A stretch of 41,443 nt of DNA from Streptomyces sp. OR43 (GCF_008042275.1 NZ_RDBK01000043.1:3015150-3056592), one strand, 5' to 3'; counted from the first letter of the stretch, positions 1 to 7,997 are shown. Made by a program: numbers and translations. Notes: a model not told the origin generated them from the sequence alone.

Positions 1-146
1 GGCCCGGGCCGCCCCATGACGGCGGACAGCTACCGGACACGGGTGCACGCGGCGGTGAATGGGTGATCGGCGGAATCGCGGCCGCCCTGCTCGTCGCCGG
101 TTCGGTGGCCACCCTCATGGCCCGCAGGACGCGCCGACGCGGCTAG
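1..146 (+). CDS. C-terminal end of an LPXTG cell-wall-anchored surface protein (partial)
   Basis: Reading from base 3, the frame gives a short tail with LPDTG (bases 30-44), about a dozen residues later a hydrophobic stretch (roughly IGGIAAALLVAGSVATLM), then a basic end ARRTRRRG and a TAG stop at 144-146. This pentapeptide, membrane helix and positive tail is the classic sortase sorting signal. In this family sortase cleaves between Thr and Gly and attaches the protein to peptidoglycan. The start and the extracellular domains lie left of the window, so the rest of the protein cannot be described. The frame is supported by GC-rich third positions and by the motif order. Confidence 0.8.
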   Translation, partial: PGPPHDGGQLPDTGARGGEWVIGGIAAALLVAGSVATLMARRTRRRG

Positions 147-186
147 GGTCTTTCGTTCGGATCATGCCGGATCAGGGAGCGGGGCC

Positions 187-199
187 TAGTTTTGCACCC
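187..199 (+). promoter_or_regulatory. Candidate leaderless -10 box (TAGTTT) before the DUF952 gene
   Basis: TAGTTT at 187-192 fits TANNNT and lies exactly 7 bases before the ATG at 200. No convincing Shine-Dalgarno sequence is present. This spacing is typical of leaderless transcripts in Streptomyces. No clear -35 box is visible, so the call is tentative. Confidence 0.35.
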
Positions 200-556
200 A
201 TGGCCGAACTGCTGCACCTGACCGAACGCCCGTTGTGGGAGGCGGCCCGCGGGACCGGGACGTACGAGATGTCCACCCGCGGCCGCACCCTGCACGAAGA
301 GGGTTTCATCCACTGCTCGCTGCCCCATCAGCTCGCCGGTGTGGCCGAGTTGCTGTACGGCACGGGGAGCCGGGCCGGAGCCGATGACCAGGACCTGGTG
401 GTGCTCGTCATCGACACCGGACGGCTCCCCGTGCCCGTGCGGTACGAGTCGTTCGAACCCGGTGGCGAGGAGTTCCCGCACATCTACGGACCGGTTCCGG
501 TCGGGGCGGTCGTGGAGGTGCGCCCCTGGCCGTACGAGAAAGGCAACCCCTCATGA
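200..556 (+). CDS. DUF952 family protein
   Basis: A 118-aa protein that starts MAELLHLTERPLWEAA and carries the family features: a start strand with W, GFIHCS near residue 35, DLVVLVIDTGRL in the middle, and a terminal E-x-FPHIYGPVP block followed by PWPYE. DUF952 proteins are small single-domain proteins of unknown biochemical role, so I assign no reaction. The ATG at 200 is chosen because the domain starts directly after it. The open frame extends further upstream, but that stretch overlaps the preceding LPXTG gene and is not domain-like. The stop overlaps the next start (ATGA at 553-556), so the two genes are probably translationally coupled. Confidence 0.85.
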   Translation: MAELLHLTERPLWEAARGTGTYEMSTRGRTLHEEGFIHCSLPHQLAGVAELLYGTGSRAGADDQDLVVLVIDTGRLPVPVRYESFEPGGEEFPHIYGPVPVGAVVEVRPWPYEKGNPS

Positions 557-1485
557 GCCCCACAGACCCCACGCAGGATTCCGAAGCCGTCACGAACGGC
601 CCGCTCACCGCCGTCACCGGAGCAAGCGGCGCGCTCGGCGGCCGGGTCGCCAAGCGGCTGACCCGGGCGGGCGTCCCCGTTCGGCTCCTCGGCCGCGACC
701 CTTCACGGCTGCCCGAACTGCCCGGCGCCGACACCGCGCCGCCTGCCCCGTACGGGGACGGCGAGGCCATGCGCCGCGCCCTGGCCGGGGCCCACACCCT
801 GTTCCTCGTATCGGCGCACGAGAGCCCGGACCGCGTGCACGAGCACACCACGGCCGTGGACGCGGCGGTCGCGGCAGGCGTCGAACGGATCGTGTACGTC
901 TCCTTCCTCGGCGCCGCACCGGACGCGACGTTCACCTTCGCCCGGGACCACTGGGACACCGAGGCCCATATCCGGGTCTCCGGCGTCCGGCACACCTTCC
1001 TGCGGGACAGCTGGTATCTGGCCGGCCTCCCGGCGATGACGGGCACCGACGGGGTCCTGCGCGGACCGGCCGGCGACGGCAGGGTCGCCGCGGTGGCCCA
1101 CGAGGACATCGCCGACGCGGCGACCGCCGTCCTCCTGTCCGGCACCGACCCCACAGGCCCGACGCACGACGGGGTGACGTACGACCTCACCGGGCCTGAG
1201 GCGTTCACCCTCGCCGAGGCCGCCGAGGAGCTGAGCCGGGCCGCCGGACGGACCGTCACCTACGTGCCGGAGACCCGGGAGGAGGCCTACGCCTCACGGT
1301 CCGGCTACGGCGCTCCGGACTGGGAGGTGGCCGGGTGGGTGACCTCGTACGAAGCCATCGCGGCCGGCGAGATGGCCACCGTCTCCGATGCCGTGGCCAC
1401 CCTCACGGGCCGGCCGCCCGTGAGCCTGGCCACCTACCTCCGCGAGCACCCGGACAGCTACCGCCACCTCCTCACGGGCGGCTGA
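553..1485 (+). CDS. NmrA-like / atypical SDR NAD(P)-binding oxidoreductase
   Basis: A 310-aa Rossmann-fold protein. TGASGALG at residues 22-29 is the glycine-rich dinucleotide loop. An arginine-rich stretch after strand 2 (RLLGRDPSRL) would favour NADPH. A FLVSAHE...VERIVYVSFLGA block follows, as in NmrA/atypical SDRs, and these lack the full classical Tyr-x3-Lys catalytic pair. Close relatives are annotated as NAD(P)H azoreductase or quinone oxidoreductase 2-like proteins; the substrate cannot be told from sequence. The start overlaps the upstream DUF952 stop by four bases. The gene ends before a degenerate repeat array rather than a clear terminator. Confidence 0.85.
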   Translation: MSPTDPTQDSEAVTNGPLTAVTGASGALGGRVAKRLTRAGVPVRLLGRDPSRLPELPGADTAPPAPYGDGEAMRRALAGAHTLFLVSAHESPDRVHEHTTAVDAAVAAGVERIVYVSFLGAAPDATFTFARDHWDTEAHIRVSGVRHTFLRDSWYLAGLPAMTGTDGVLRGPAGDGRVAAVAHEDIADAATAVLLSGTDPTGPTHDGVTYDLTGPEAFTLAEAAEELSRAAGRTVTYVPETREEAYASRSGYGAPDWEVAGWVTSYEAIAAGEMATVSDAVATLTGRPPVSLATYLREHPDSYRHLLTGG

Positions 1486-1503
1486 GCGACCGGGCCGACA
1501 ACG

Positions 1504-1630
1504 GGAGACCGGCCGGGGACCGGAGACCGGCCGGCGACCGGCAATCGGCCGGGGACCAGAAGTCCGCCGGCGACCGGAGACCGGCCGAGGCCCGGAGATC
1601 CGCCCGACGACCAGAGATCCGACGGGAACC
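1504..1630. repeat. Degenerate tandem array, about seven 18-bp units
   Basis: Seven consecutive units related to GGAGACCGGCCGGCGACC start at 1504, 1522, 1540, 1558, 1576, 1594 (19 bp) and 1613. The array fills almost the whole gap between the SDR gene and the next gene, and its last unit ends two bases before the ATG at 1633. The unit is six codons long, so one frame would read as a GDRRPA-type hexapeptide, but no plausible start serves it. Confidence 0.75.
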
Positions 1631-1632
1631 CG

Positions 1633-2247
1633 ATGCGCACGGAGACACCCTGGGGCCCCTGGGACCCGATGACCCTCGCCGACGCCGTACACCTCCTCGC
1701 CCCGCTGCGCACACCGTGGTGGATCGCGGGCGGGTACGCGGTCGAGCTGGCCGTGGGCCGCGCCTTCCGGGACCACGGGGACATCGACGTCCTGCTGCTC
1801 CGCCGCGACCAGCTCGCCATCCAGCGGATCCTGCCGGACGGGCAGTGGTGGGCCGCCGATCCGCCCGGCACGCTACGCCCCTGGCTCCCCGGCGAGATCC
1901 TCCCGCCGCAGGTCCACGACATCTGGTGCCGGCCGGGCACGGGCGAACCGTGGCGGGTGCAGTTCATGCTCGACGACACGGAGGACGGCGACTGGGTGTT
2001 CCGCCGCGACCCACGGATCCGCCTCCCGCTGGAGCGGCTCGGCAGGGTCTCCGACGACGGCGTGCCCCACCTCGCGCCGGAGGTCCAGCTCCTCTACAAG
2101 GCCAGGTCCCGACGGCCCAAGGACGAGCAGGACTTCGAGGCCGCACTGCCCGTTCTCGGTGAGGACGGGCGCGCCTGGCTGACGGAGACGATCACCCTGG
2201 CCGAGGGCGCCGGCCATCCCTGGGCGGCCCGGCTGCGGGCGAACTGA
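1633..2247 (+). CDS. Nucleotidyltransferase-like protein (aminoglycoside adenylyltransferase-type fold)
   Basis: A 204-aa protein. The N-terminal half has GGY (33-35), then E-x-x-x-G-R and R46-D-H48-G-D50-I-D52, the layout of polymerase-beta-type nucleotidyltransferases in which the paired aspartates bind metal. Near the C-terminus PEVQLLYKA and RPKDEQDFEAALP resemble the helical part of this family, which includes LinB/AadD-like antibiotic adenylyltransferases as well as many uncharacterised proteins. Resistance is therefore possible but unproved. The ATG at 1633 is taken because the fold begins soon after it; the ribosome binding site is weak (GGGAA). Confidence 0.75.
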   Translation: MRTETPWGPWDPMTLADAVHLLAPLRTPWWIAGGYAVELAVGRAFRDHGDIDVLLLRRDQLAIQRILPDGQWWAADPPGTLRPWLPGEILPPQVHDIWCRPGTGEPWRVQFMLDDTEDGDWVFRRDPRIRLPLERLGRVSDDGVPHLAPEVQLLYKARSRRPKDEQDFEAALPVLGEDGRAWLTETITLAEGAGHPWAARLRAN

Positions 2248-2266
2248 CGCCCGGGCGCGGGCTCGC

Positions 2267-2887
2267 TCACCTCACATACGTACCGGCCTTCGCGGCCACG
2301 ACCGCGGCCTCGGCCGCGCGGTCGGCGGCCGCCTCGTCGAGCGGGTCGCCGCTGGCCAGCAGGCGGTAGTAGAGAGGGGCCGACACGGCGCGGATCACCT
2401 CGTCCGGGTCGGTCCCGGCGGGTAGCTCGCCCCGCTCGACGGCCTCGGTGACACACCCTGCCCACTCCTGGATGCGGACCGCGTAGAACCGGTGCAGGGC
2501 CTGGGCCGTACGCGCGTCGCAGGTCGCTGCGGCGATCACGGACCGGAACAGGGCTCCCTGGCGAGGATCGGTGAGTGCCGACAGCACGAGCCGGGCATTG
2601 GCCCTGAGGTCCTCGGCCAGGGAGCCGGTCCGGGTTCGCGGCGAGGACTGTTCGGCCATGTCGTCGAGCAGGTCGGCGATCAGCCCCGTCGTGGTGGACC
2701 AGCGCCGGTAGACGGTCGTCTTGCCCACCTCCGCGCGGCGTGCGACGTCGGCGAGGTCGAGCCGGTCGAAGCCGTGTTCCGCCAGCGCGTCACCTGCCGC
2801 GAGCAGGACGGATTCACGGACCCGGGCGGTACGCCCGCCGGGCCGGACCGTGCCGGGCTCCACGTTCTCCGCGCGCTCGGATGTCAT
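2267..2887 (-). CDS. TetR family transcriptional repressor
   Basis: A 206-aa protein with an N-terminal helix-turn-helix at about residues 44-63 (LADVARRAEVGKTTVYRRW), the most conserved block of TetR regulators, followed by a helical ligand-binding domain. It is transcribed divergently from the MFS transporter at 2989. The 101-bp spacer is rich in inverted AACGG/CCGTT half-sites, so the usual arrangement of a repressor controlling its own gene and an adjacent efflux pump is likely. The inducing ligand cannot be predicted. Confidence 0.92.
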   Translation of the reverse strand: MTSERAENVEPGTVRPGGRTARVRESVLLAAGDALAEHGFDRLDLADVARRAEVGKTTVYRRWSTTTGLIADLLDDMAEQSSPRTRTGSLAEDLRANARLVLSALTDPRQGALFRSVIAAATCDARTAQALHRFYAVRIQEWAGCVTEAVERGELPAGTDPDEVIRAVSAPLYYRLLASGDPLDEAAADRAAEAAVVAAKAGTYVR

Positions 2888-2962
2888 AACGGGTCTCCAG
2901 TTCCATTAATGGCCGTTCCTCTGCTACGGTCATCCCATCTTAACGGAACCGCAGACCCGTTA
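2887..2962. promoter_or_regulatory. Operator region between the TetR gene and MFS transporter
   Basis: TAACGGGTCT at 2887-2896 recurs as its exact reverse complement AGACCCGTTA at 2953-2962. Half-sites AACGG (2888, 2942) and CCGTT (2913, 2957) alternate across the spacer. TAACGG...CCGTTA at 2941-2962 forms a 22-bp imperfect palindrome, and CCATTAATGG at 2903-2912 is a perfect one. These are the best candidates for TetR binding. Confidence 0.6.
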
Positions 2963-2988
2963 AAACTCCCGTCCGAGGAAGGACGACC

Positions 2989-4446
2989 ATGTCCGCACCC
3001 AGCCAGATCCAGCAACGCGGCACGACCGCTCCCGCAGTGGCCCCGCCGGCCACGCCCCGCATGACCGGGCGGCAGAAGCTCGTCCTCACGCTCCTCCTCG
3101 GCGCCCAGTTCATGATCGCCGTGGACTTCTCGATCCTGAACGTCGCCCTGCCCGTCGTCGGCGAAGGACTCGGCTTCTCCCTCCCGAACCTTCAGTGGAT
3201 CGCCACCTCCTTCGCCCTGGCCGCCGCCGGATTCACCCTCCTGTTCGGCCGCATCGCCGACCTCGTGGGCCGCAAGCGCCTCTTCGTGGGCGGCATGGTC
3301 GTCCTCGGCCTCTCCTCGGCGCTCGGCGGACTGGCGACCTCACCCGAGGTCCTCCTCACGGCCCGGGTCCTCCAGGGCCTCGCCACGGCGGCCGTGACCC
3401 CGGCCGGACTCGCCCTGCTGACCACGGCGTTCAAGGAGGGCCCGCTGCGCGAACGCGCCCTCGGCCTCAACGGCGCCCTGATGTCCGCGGGCTTCACCGC
3501 GGGCGCCATCCTCGGCGGACTCCTCACCGACCTGCTCTCCTGGCGCTGGGCCTTCTTCGTCAACGTCCCCGTCGCCGCCCTGGTCGTCGCCCTCGCCCCG
3601 TCCGTCATCACGGACTCACGCCCGGCCGGCCGGCCCCGGCTCGACATCCCGGGCGCCGCGACCGTCACCGGCGGACTGCTGCTCCTGGTCTACGGACTGA
3701 CCCAGGCCGGCGCGACCGGCTGGACCGCGCCCACCACCCTGATCGCCCTGCTCGCCGGCGCGGCGCTGCTCGTCGCCTTCTGGTTCGTCGAGAAGAGGTC
3801 CGCCGCACCGCTCGTCCCCGTACGCATCCTCAAGCGCCGCAGCGTCATCTGGGGCAATGCCACCGGTCTGATCGCCTTCGTCACCGAGACCTCGCTGGTC
3901 TTCCTGCTGACGCTCTACCTCCAGGAAGTCCTCGGCTACTCCCCGCTGGCGACGGGTCTCGCCTTCGGTGTCCTGGGCATCGGCACGGTGATCGGCGGCA
4001 CGCTCGGCGGCCGGGCCGTCGGCCGCTTCGGCAACCGGACGACCATCGTGACCGGCGGAGTCGTCCAGGCCGTCGCCACGCTCTCCCTGGTGGCGCTCGG
4101 CGTCTCCGGCACCTGGATCTGGCTGCTGCTGGCCGCCACGTTCATTGGCGGGATCGGCAACATGCTGATGATCGTCGGCTTCATGGTCACCGCGACCTCC
4201 GGCCTCCCCGACGACGAACAGGGCCTGGCCACCGGCCTCGCCACGATGACCCAGCAGGTCGGCATCACCATGGGCATCCCGATCATGAGCGCCATCGCCA
4301 CGGCCCGGATGTCCGGCCTCGCCGACGGCGACCCGCGGACCGTCCTGTCCGGGGTCTCGCTCGCGATCCTGGTCAACTCCGCCCTCGTCCTGGCGGGAGC
4401 CCTGCTGGCGGGGGCGTTCCTCACGCCGCGGCGCGAGGCGCGCTGA
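2989..4446 (+). CDS. MFS drug efflux transporter, DHA2 (14-TM) family
   Basis: A 485-aa integral membrane protein with about fourteen hydrophobic segments. The MFS motif A appears as GRIADLVGRKRLF after TM2, and the antiporter motif region as AGAILGGLLTDLLSWRWAFFVNVP around TM5, a hallmark of proton-driven drug:H+ antiporters of the EmrB/QacA type. A good ribosome binding site (GAGGAAGGA, 2975-2983) precedes the ATG. The neighbouring divergent TetR gene and shared operators suggest substrate-induced expression. The gene ends at a long perfect hairpin shared with the convergent gene. The substrate is unknown. Confidence 0.92.
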   Translation: MSAPSQIQQRGTTAPAVAPPATPRMTGRQKLVLTLLLGAQFMIAVDFSILNVALPVVGEGLGFSLPNLQWIATSFALAAAGFTLLFGRIADLVGRKRLFVGGMVVLGLSSALGGLATSPEVLLTARVLQGLATAAVTPAGLALLTTAFKEGPLRERALGLNGALMSAGFTAGAILGGLLTDLLSWRWAFFVNVPVAALVVALAPSVITDSRPAGRPRLDIPGAATVTGGLLLLVYGLTQAGATGWTAPTTLIALLAGAALLVAFWFVEKRSAAPLVPVRILKRRSVIWGNATGLIAFVTETSLVFLLTLYLQEVLGYSPLATGLAFGVLGIGTVIGGTLGGRAVGRFGNRTTIVTGGVVQAVATLSLVALGVSGTWIWLLLAATFIGGIGNMLMIVGFMVTATSGLPDDEQGLATGLATMTQQVGITMGIPIMSAIATARMSGLADGDPRTVLSGVSLAILVNSALVLAGALLAGAFLTPRREAR

Positions 4447-4480
4447 CGACGGTGCGGAGCGCGCACCGTACGCAGAACAC

Positions 4481-4523
4481 CGGCCGGAGACGCGGGGCCA
4501 TGGGGGCCCCGCGTCTCCGGCCG
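4481..4523. terminator. Bidirectional terminator hairpin, perfect 19-bp stem
   Basis: Arms 4481-4499 and 4505-4523 are exact reverse complements with a 5-nt loop. It lies between the convergent MFS and small membrane protein genes and can serve both. Confidence 0.85.
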
Positions 4524-4553
4524 TCGTGGCCCGTACGCGGTGACCCCCGACGC

Positions 4554-4904
4554 CTACGAAGGCGTGCTCCCCGCCCGCCGCTGCTGCCGCACACGCCGCA
4601 TCATGACCACACCGGGCACGGCGACCGCCGCCAGGACCGGGGCCATGGTGGCGATTCCGAACCAGAGGAAGATGGCGCCGTAACCGTGGGCACCCTTCGC
4701 CGAGTCCGCGTCCGCCTCTGCGAGGAGGACGAGGCTCATCACGAACGCCACCACCATGACGGCGGCGATGGCGACGGCGAGCGACACGAGAACACCGGCC
4801 CAACGCCGGTAGGCGGCGCTGACCACCCGGGCTCGCGGCGGCGCGTGCCAGGTGTGCGCGCCGGGCACCTGGGCCGGGTGAGGACCTGGCTGCTGGGAGG
4901 ACAT
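4554..4904 (-). CDS. Small two-helix membrane protein of unknown function
   Basis: A 116-aa protein. The N-terminus is proline-rich and soluble (MSSQQPGPHPAQVPG). Two hydrophobic segments follow: VLVSLAVAIAAVMVVAFVMS and, after a short DADSAKGAHGYG loop, IFLWFGIATMAPVLAAVAV, then a basic tail MMRRVRQQRR. I chose the ATG at 4904 because a GGGAGG-like sequence precedes the proline-rich start; the open frame runs further upstream but loses coding character. It faces the MFS gene across the shared terminator. I do not recognise a functional family. Confidence 0.7.
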   Translation of the reverse strand: MSSQQPGPHPAQVPGAHTWHAPPRARVVSAAYRRWAGVLVSLAVAIAAVMVVAFVMSLVLLAEADADSAKGAHGYGAIFLWFGIATMAPVLAAVAVPGVVMMRRVRQQRRAGSTPS

Positions 4905-5160
4905 GAGCCCAGTTCTACTGTGCGGACTCCGGAAACACCACACCCTCGGATGCCGGCGGCCTTCCACCCAGGAGCCCGGTGAGATCATCGCGGAAACGGT
5001 CGACGGCGTCCTGCGCACGCGGTGAGGGATTCGACAAGCCTGAGCCCGCCAAGGGGGACCTTGCCGGGTGGAGCCGACGACAAGCGCGCCATGCGCGTCA
5101 TCATGTTGGCCGGCTGTCGGACAGCTGCGAAAATGTGCCTGATTCCCAGGTGGAGGACGC

Positions 5161-6270
5161 TTGTTCGTTTTCACGTGCGCGGGATGCGGTGCCGAGTTGA
5201 CCGCCCCGCTGTCCCAGGTCGCACTGCCGGTCCACGCCCGTCAGAAGTACGGGAACGGGGCACAGCTCCCGGTGCTCATGCAGGCAGGAACGTTTGCCGT
5301 GGACCCGGACCCCTGGGGCGGGCCGTGGCGGAAGTGGGACGAAACCGATCCGGGCGAGGCAGAGGAACGCGGCATCCACGCGCCGGTCCGCGCCCTGTCC
5401 GACGGCAGGCCCGGGGCGAGTGTCATCGCGCCCGGCGATATCCGTGGAACTCGGCTGATTCCTGAGCAGCGGGGTGGCGCCTGCTGCGGCCTCGATGGAG
5501 CCGACGGGCCCAACACGGCCTGCGATGCCTGCGATCTCCCCGTGGCTACCAGGGTCGACGACTGCTCACTCTGGCAGGCGGTACGGCTCAGCCCGGACGC
5601 CGTGCACCGCATCCCCGTCGACGGCACCCACGTCGCGCCCCTTTCATGGACGGAACTGGCAGAGCAGGGTGAGGAGATACCCCTGATCGAGCCGATTGCC
5701 ACGTGGGGAGGGCCGCTGGGGCCGAGCCACTACTGGTCGTGGAGCCCGCGGTGGGAGGCGGCAGCCGGTCACGCGCTCGCCCACCTGCTGGTGGCGTCCC
5801 GAGGGGCGCCGGTGAAGGTCCCGGACGGCGCCGCCACGGACGTGTTCCAGCGCGCGCTCGACACGCTGTTGCCCACCGGCGCCCCGAAGCGGCGTGCGGT
5901 CCTGGCCGGACCGGGACGGCCTTCCCCCGGCGGGGATGCCGACATACTCCTCGTACCGATCCATCCGCAGACGGGCAGGACCTGGACCCCTGAGGACCCG
6001 GCCGCGTCGCCGTACCTGGTGCCCCTGCCGCTGGGCGTGTGGCTGTGCCTGGCGTCACCACAGCGGTACGTGCCCGTTCCCGCCGCGGGCCGCATCCCCG
6101 AGGACGTACTCCGCGACGACCCGCTTCCCATGCTGCCCAACCAACTCTTCCGGGCCGACCGGGAAACGTTCGACCACACCTTGGTCAGGCTGCCGGCCGT
6201 GCGTCGCAGCCCGTGGCTGCGCGCGATCCTCGAGGATCGCGCGCACGGCATGTCGGCTGTCCTCGTCTAG
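5161..6270 (+). CDS. Unknown protein with N-terminal CxxC motif
   Basis: A 369-aa soluble protein with a TTG start at 5161 behind GGAGG (5152-5156). The first residues hold C6-A-G-C9, and a second cysteine group follows at C108, C109, C121 and C124 (CDAC), suggesting zinc-binding. The rest is rich in W and P (for example SHYWSWSPRWEAAAGHALAHLLVAS near residue 190) and shows no catalytic motif I know. Similar proteins occur as lone hypotheticals in Streptomyces, to my memory. It is convergent with sodN and ends before a shared hairpin. No function is assigned. Confidence 0.75.
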   Translation: MFVFTCAGCGAELTAPLSQVALPVHARQKYGNGAQLPVLMQAGTFAVDPDPWGGPWRKWDETDPGEAEERGIHAPVRALSDGRPGASVIAPGDIRGTRLIPEQRGGACCGLDGADGPNTACDACDLPVATRVDDCSLWQAVRLSPDAVHRIPVDGTHVAPLSWTELAEQGEEIPLIEPIATWGGPLGPSHYWSWSPRWEAAAGHALAHLLVASRGAPVKVPDGAATDVFQRALDTLLPTGAPKRRAVLAGPGRPSPGGDADILLVPIHPQTGRTWTPEDPAASPYLVPLPLGVWLCLASPQRYVPVPAAGRIPEDVLRDDPLPMLPNQLFRADRETFDHTLVRLPAVRRSPWLRAILEDRAHGMSAVLV

Positions 6271-6318
6271 GACGGCACGACCCGCGGCGCTACGCGCATC
6301 CGTGCCGGGAGAAGACAA

Positions 6319-6376
6319 GACCGCACCCGGTCCGCGACGGACGCCTTCATCGGCGCCCCGCGGTCCGGGTGCGGTC
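6319..6376. terminator. Hairpin between convergent genes before sodN 3' end
   Basis: Arms 6319-6336 and 6359-6376 pair over 18 positions with one T/T mismatch; the loop is 22 nt. It lies between the stop of the unknown protein (6270) and the sodN stop (6430), so it can terminate both. Confidence 0.75.
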
Positions 6377-6429
6377 AGGTGCGAGAGGCGCGACCTGCGA
6401 TGTCGCAGGTCAGGCGGCCCAACCGGAGA

Positions 6430-6825
6430 TCAAGCCTTCTTGGTCTCCCAGAAGATCTTGTCGATCTCGGCGATCAGGTCGAGCGCCTTCTGGCCCGTGG
6501 CCGGGTCCGTGGAGCCCTTCGCGGCCGACAGCGCCTTGAGGGCGTCGTTGACCAGCTGGTGCAGCTGCGGGTACTTCTCGAAGTGCGGGGGCTTGAAGTA
6601 GTCGCTCCACAGCACCGAGACGTGGTGCTTGGCGAGCTCGGCGCGCTGCTCCTTGATGACCACCGCGCGGGCCCGGAAGTGCGGGTCCTCGTTGGCCTGG
6701 TACTTCTCCTGGACGGCCTTGACGGACTCCGCCTCGATGCGGGCCTGGGCCGGGTCGTACACGCCGCAGGGGAGGTCGCAGTGGGCGCTGACCTTCACCT
6801 TGGGGGCAAACAGGCGGGAAAGCAT
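6430..6825 (-). CDS. sodN: Nickel superoxide dismutase (NiSOD) precursor
   Basis: A 131-aa protein with a 14-residue propeptide MLSRLFAPKVKVSA, then HCDLPCGVYDP. After cleavage, His15, Cys16 and Cys20 (His1, Cys2, Cys6 of the mature enzyme) form the nickel hook that dismutates superoxide in the cytoplasm as a homohexamer. The helical remainder (QARIEAESVK...WSDYFKPPHFEKYP...IFWETKKA) matches the family over its full length. The processing protease SodX is encoded divergently just upstream. In Streptomyces nickel controls sodN through Nur, mainly indirectly; I see no TTGCAA-type Nur box here. TAATGT about 34 bases before the start is a possible -10. Confidence 0.97.
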   Translation of the reverse strand: MLSRLFAPKVKVSAHCDLPCGVYDPAQARIEAESVKAVQEKYQANEDPHFRARAVVIKEQRAELAKHHVSVLWSDYFKPPHFEKYPQLHQLVNDALKALSAAKGSTDPATGQKALDLIAEIDKIFWETKKA

Positions 6826-7005
6826 TGAGCTGTCCTTCCTCGTGATCGTCTTCTCAGGTGGGACATTACTCCGTGAGAAGCGTGTTTTTGCGGGTGCCCC
6901 CATGGGCTTAGGCCAAAAGTCCAGGGTGAGGATGAGACCAGTGGCCGAATGTACGGAACCCTGTGCGGGACGGTGTACTGGACGGACCGGGGAGGTGCCG
7001 GAGAG

Positions 7006-7464
7006 ATGCGGGAGGTGCCGGAGGTGCCGGAACTGACCGATGACCAGCCCCGACGAGGGCTGGCGGCGAGAGTGCCGTTCCAGGTGGTGGAGGTGACGGG
7101 GCCCTCGATGGTGCCCACGCTCCACCACGGGGACTGGCTGCTCGTGCAGTACGGGGCGCAGGTGCGCCCCGGTGACGTGGTGATTCTGCGGCATCCGTTC
7201 CAGCAGGACCTGCTGGTCGTGAAGAGGGCCGTGGAGCGGCGGGCCGGGGGCTGGTGGGTGCTGGGGGACAACCGGTTCGCGGGCGGGGACAGCACGGACT
7301 ACGGGACCGTGCCCGAGGAGCTCGTCCTGGCCAGGGTCAGGGCCCGGTACCGGCCCCTGACGAAGGATCAGCGCTCGGTGCTCGGGGTCGCGGGCTGGGC
7401 CGTGTCCGCGCTGCGGCCGGTCTCGGCGGCCCGTTCCGTCTCCAGGCGCTTGCGGGCCCGGTAG
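7006..7464 (+). CDS. sodX: NiSOD maturation protease, S26 signal-peptidase-like
   Basis: A 152-aa soluble S26-type peptidase. The catalytic serine is S34 in VTGPSMVPTL and the general-base lysine is K73 in LLVVKRAVERR, with the conserved GDNRFAGGDSTDYG box after it. SodX removes the NiSOD propeptide so that the new N-terminal His can bind nickel. It is divergent from sodN, the standard arrangement. The ATG at 7006 is preferred because an earlier in-frame ATG at 6949 adds a non-conserved extension. Its last 97 bases overlap the 3' end of the opposite-strand CGNR gene. Confidence 0.93.
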   Translation: MREVPEVPELTDDQPRRGLAARVPFQVVEVTGPSMVPTLHHGDWLLVQYGAQVRPGDVVILRHPFQQDLLVVKRAVERRAGGWWVLGDNRFAGGDSTDYGTVPEELVLARVRARYRPLTKDQRSVLGVAGWAVSALRPVSAARSVSRRLRAR

Positions 7465-7997
7465 GCCGCCACGTTGGCGCGCGTCGCGCAGCGGTCCGAG
7501 CAGTAGCGGCGGGAGCGGTTGGTCGAGGTGTCGAGGTAGGCGTTGCGGCACGGTGCCGCCTCGCACAGGCCGAGCCGGTCCACGCCGTACGACGTGAGGT
7601 GGAAGGCCAGGCCCATCGCCGCGATCGCGGCGTAGCCCGCCGTGGCGTTGGACGGGTGGTCGGTCAGGTGCATGTGCCAGTCCGGCTTGCCGTCCGCGTC
7701 CCGGATGTCGTGCCCGGAGATCTGCGGGCTGACGGGGAACTCCATCAGCAGCGAGTTGAGCAAGTCGACGGCGAGCGTCTCGTCGCCGCCGTCGGCCGCC
7801 TCGAAGACCGCGCGAAGCCGGGCCCGTACGGCCCTGAAGCGGGTCACGTCCGCGTCGGTCGCCCGCCGCGCGGCCTGTGCGTTGGCGCCGAAGAGCTCGC
7901 GCACCGCCTCGACGGAGGTGAGGGCGTCCTTGTTGCGGGCCGGCTCCTCGGTGTTGACCAGGCGCACGGCGTAGTCCGAGTAATAGGCCAGTTCCAC
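7368..7997 (-). CDS. ABATE/CGNR zinc-finger putative transcriptional regulator
   Basis: A 209-aa protein with an N-terminal stress-response-like domain (LAYYSDYAVRLVNTEEPARNKDAL) and a C-terminal CGNR zinc finger: CEAAPCRNAYLD...RRYCSDRCATRANVAAYRARK, with four zinc-ligand cysteines and CATR in place of CGNR. This family is thought to bind DNA, though few members are characterised. The GTG start at 7997 follows AAGGA at a 6-nt distance. It is divergent from the methyltransferase at 8088 and convergent with sodX, with their 3' ends overlapping. Confidence 0.88.
   Translation of the reverse strand: MELAYYSDYAVRLVNTEEPARNKDALTSVEAVRELFGANAQAARRATDADVTRFRAVRARLRAVFEAADGGDETLAVDLLNSLLMEFPVSPQISGHDIRDADGKPDWHMHLTDHPSNATAGYAAIAAMGLAFHLTSYGVDRLGLCEAAPCRNAYLDTSTNRSRRYCSDRCATRANVAAYRARKRLETERAAETGRSADTAQPATPSTER

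Noticed and set aside
3616..4803. Minus-strand open frame covering the MFS gene and terminator
   Set aside because: Runs through a perfect terminator hairpin and across transmembrane coding; composition is that of an antisense shadow.
6826..7005. Nur box in the sodN-sodX spacer
   Set aside because: I searched for TTGCAA-N5-TTGCAA-like sequence and found none; known nickel control of sodN is largely indirect.
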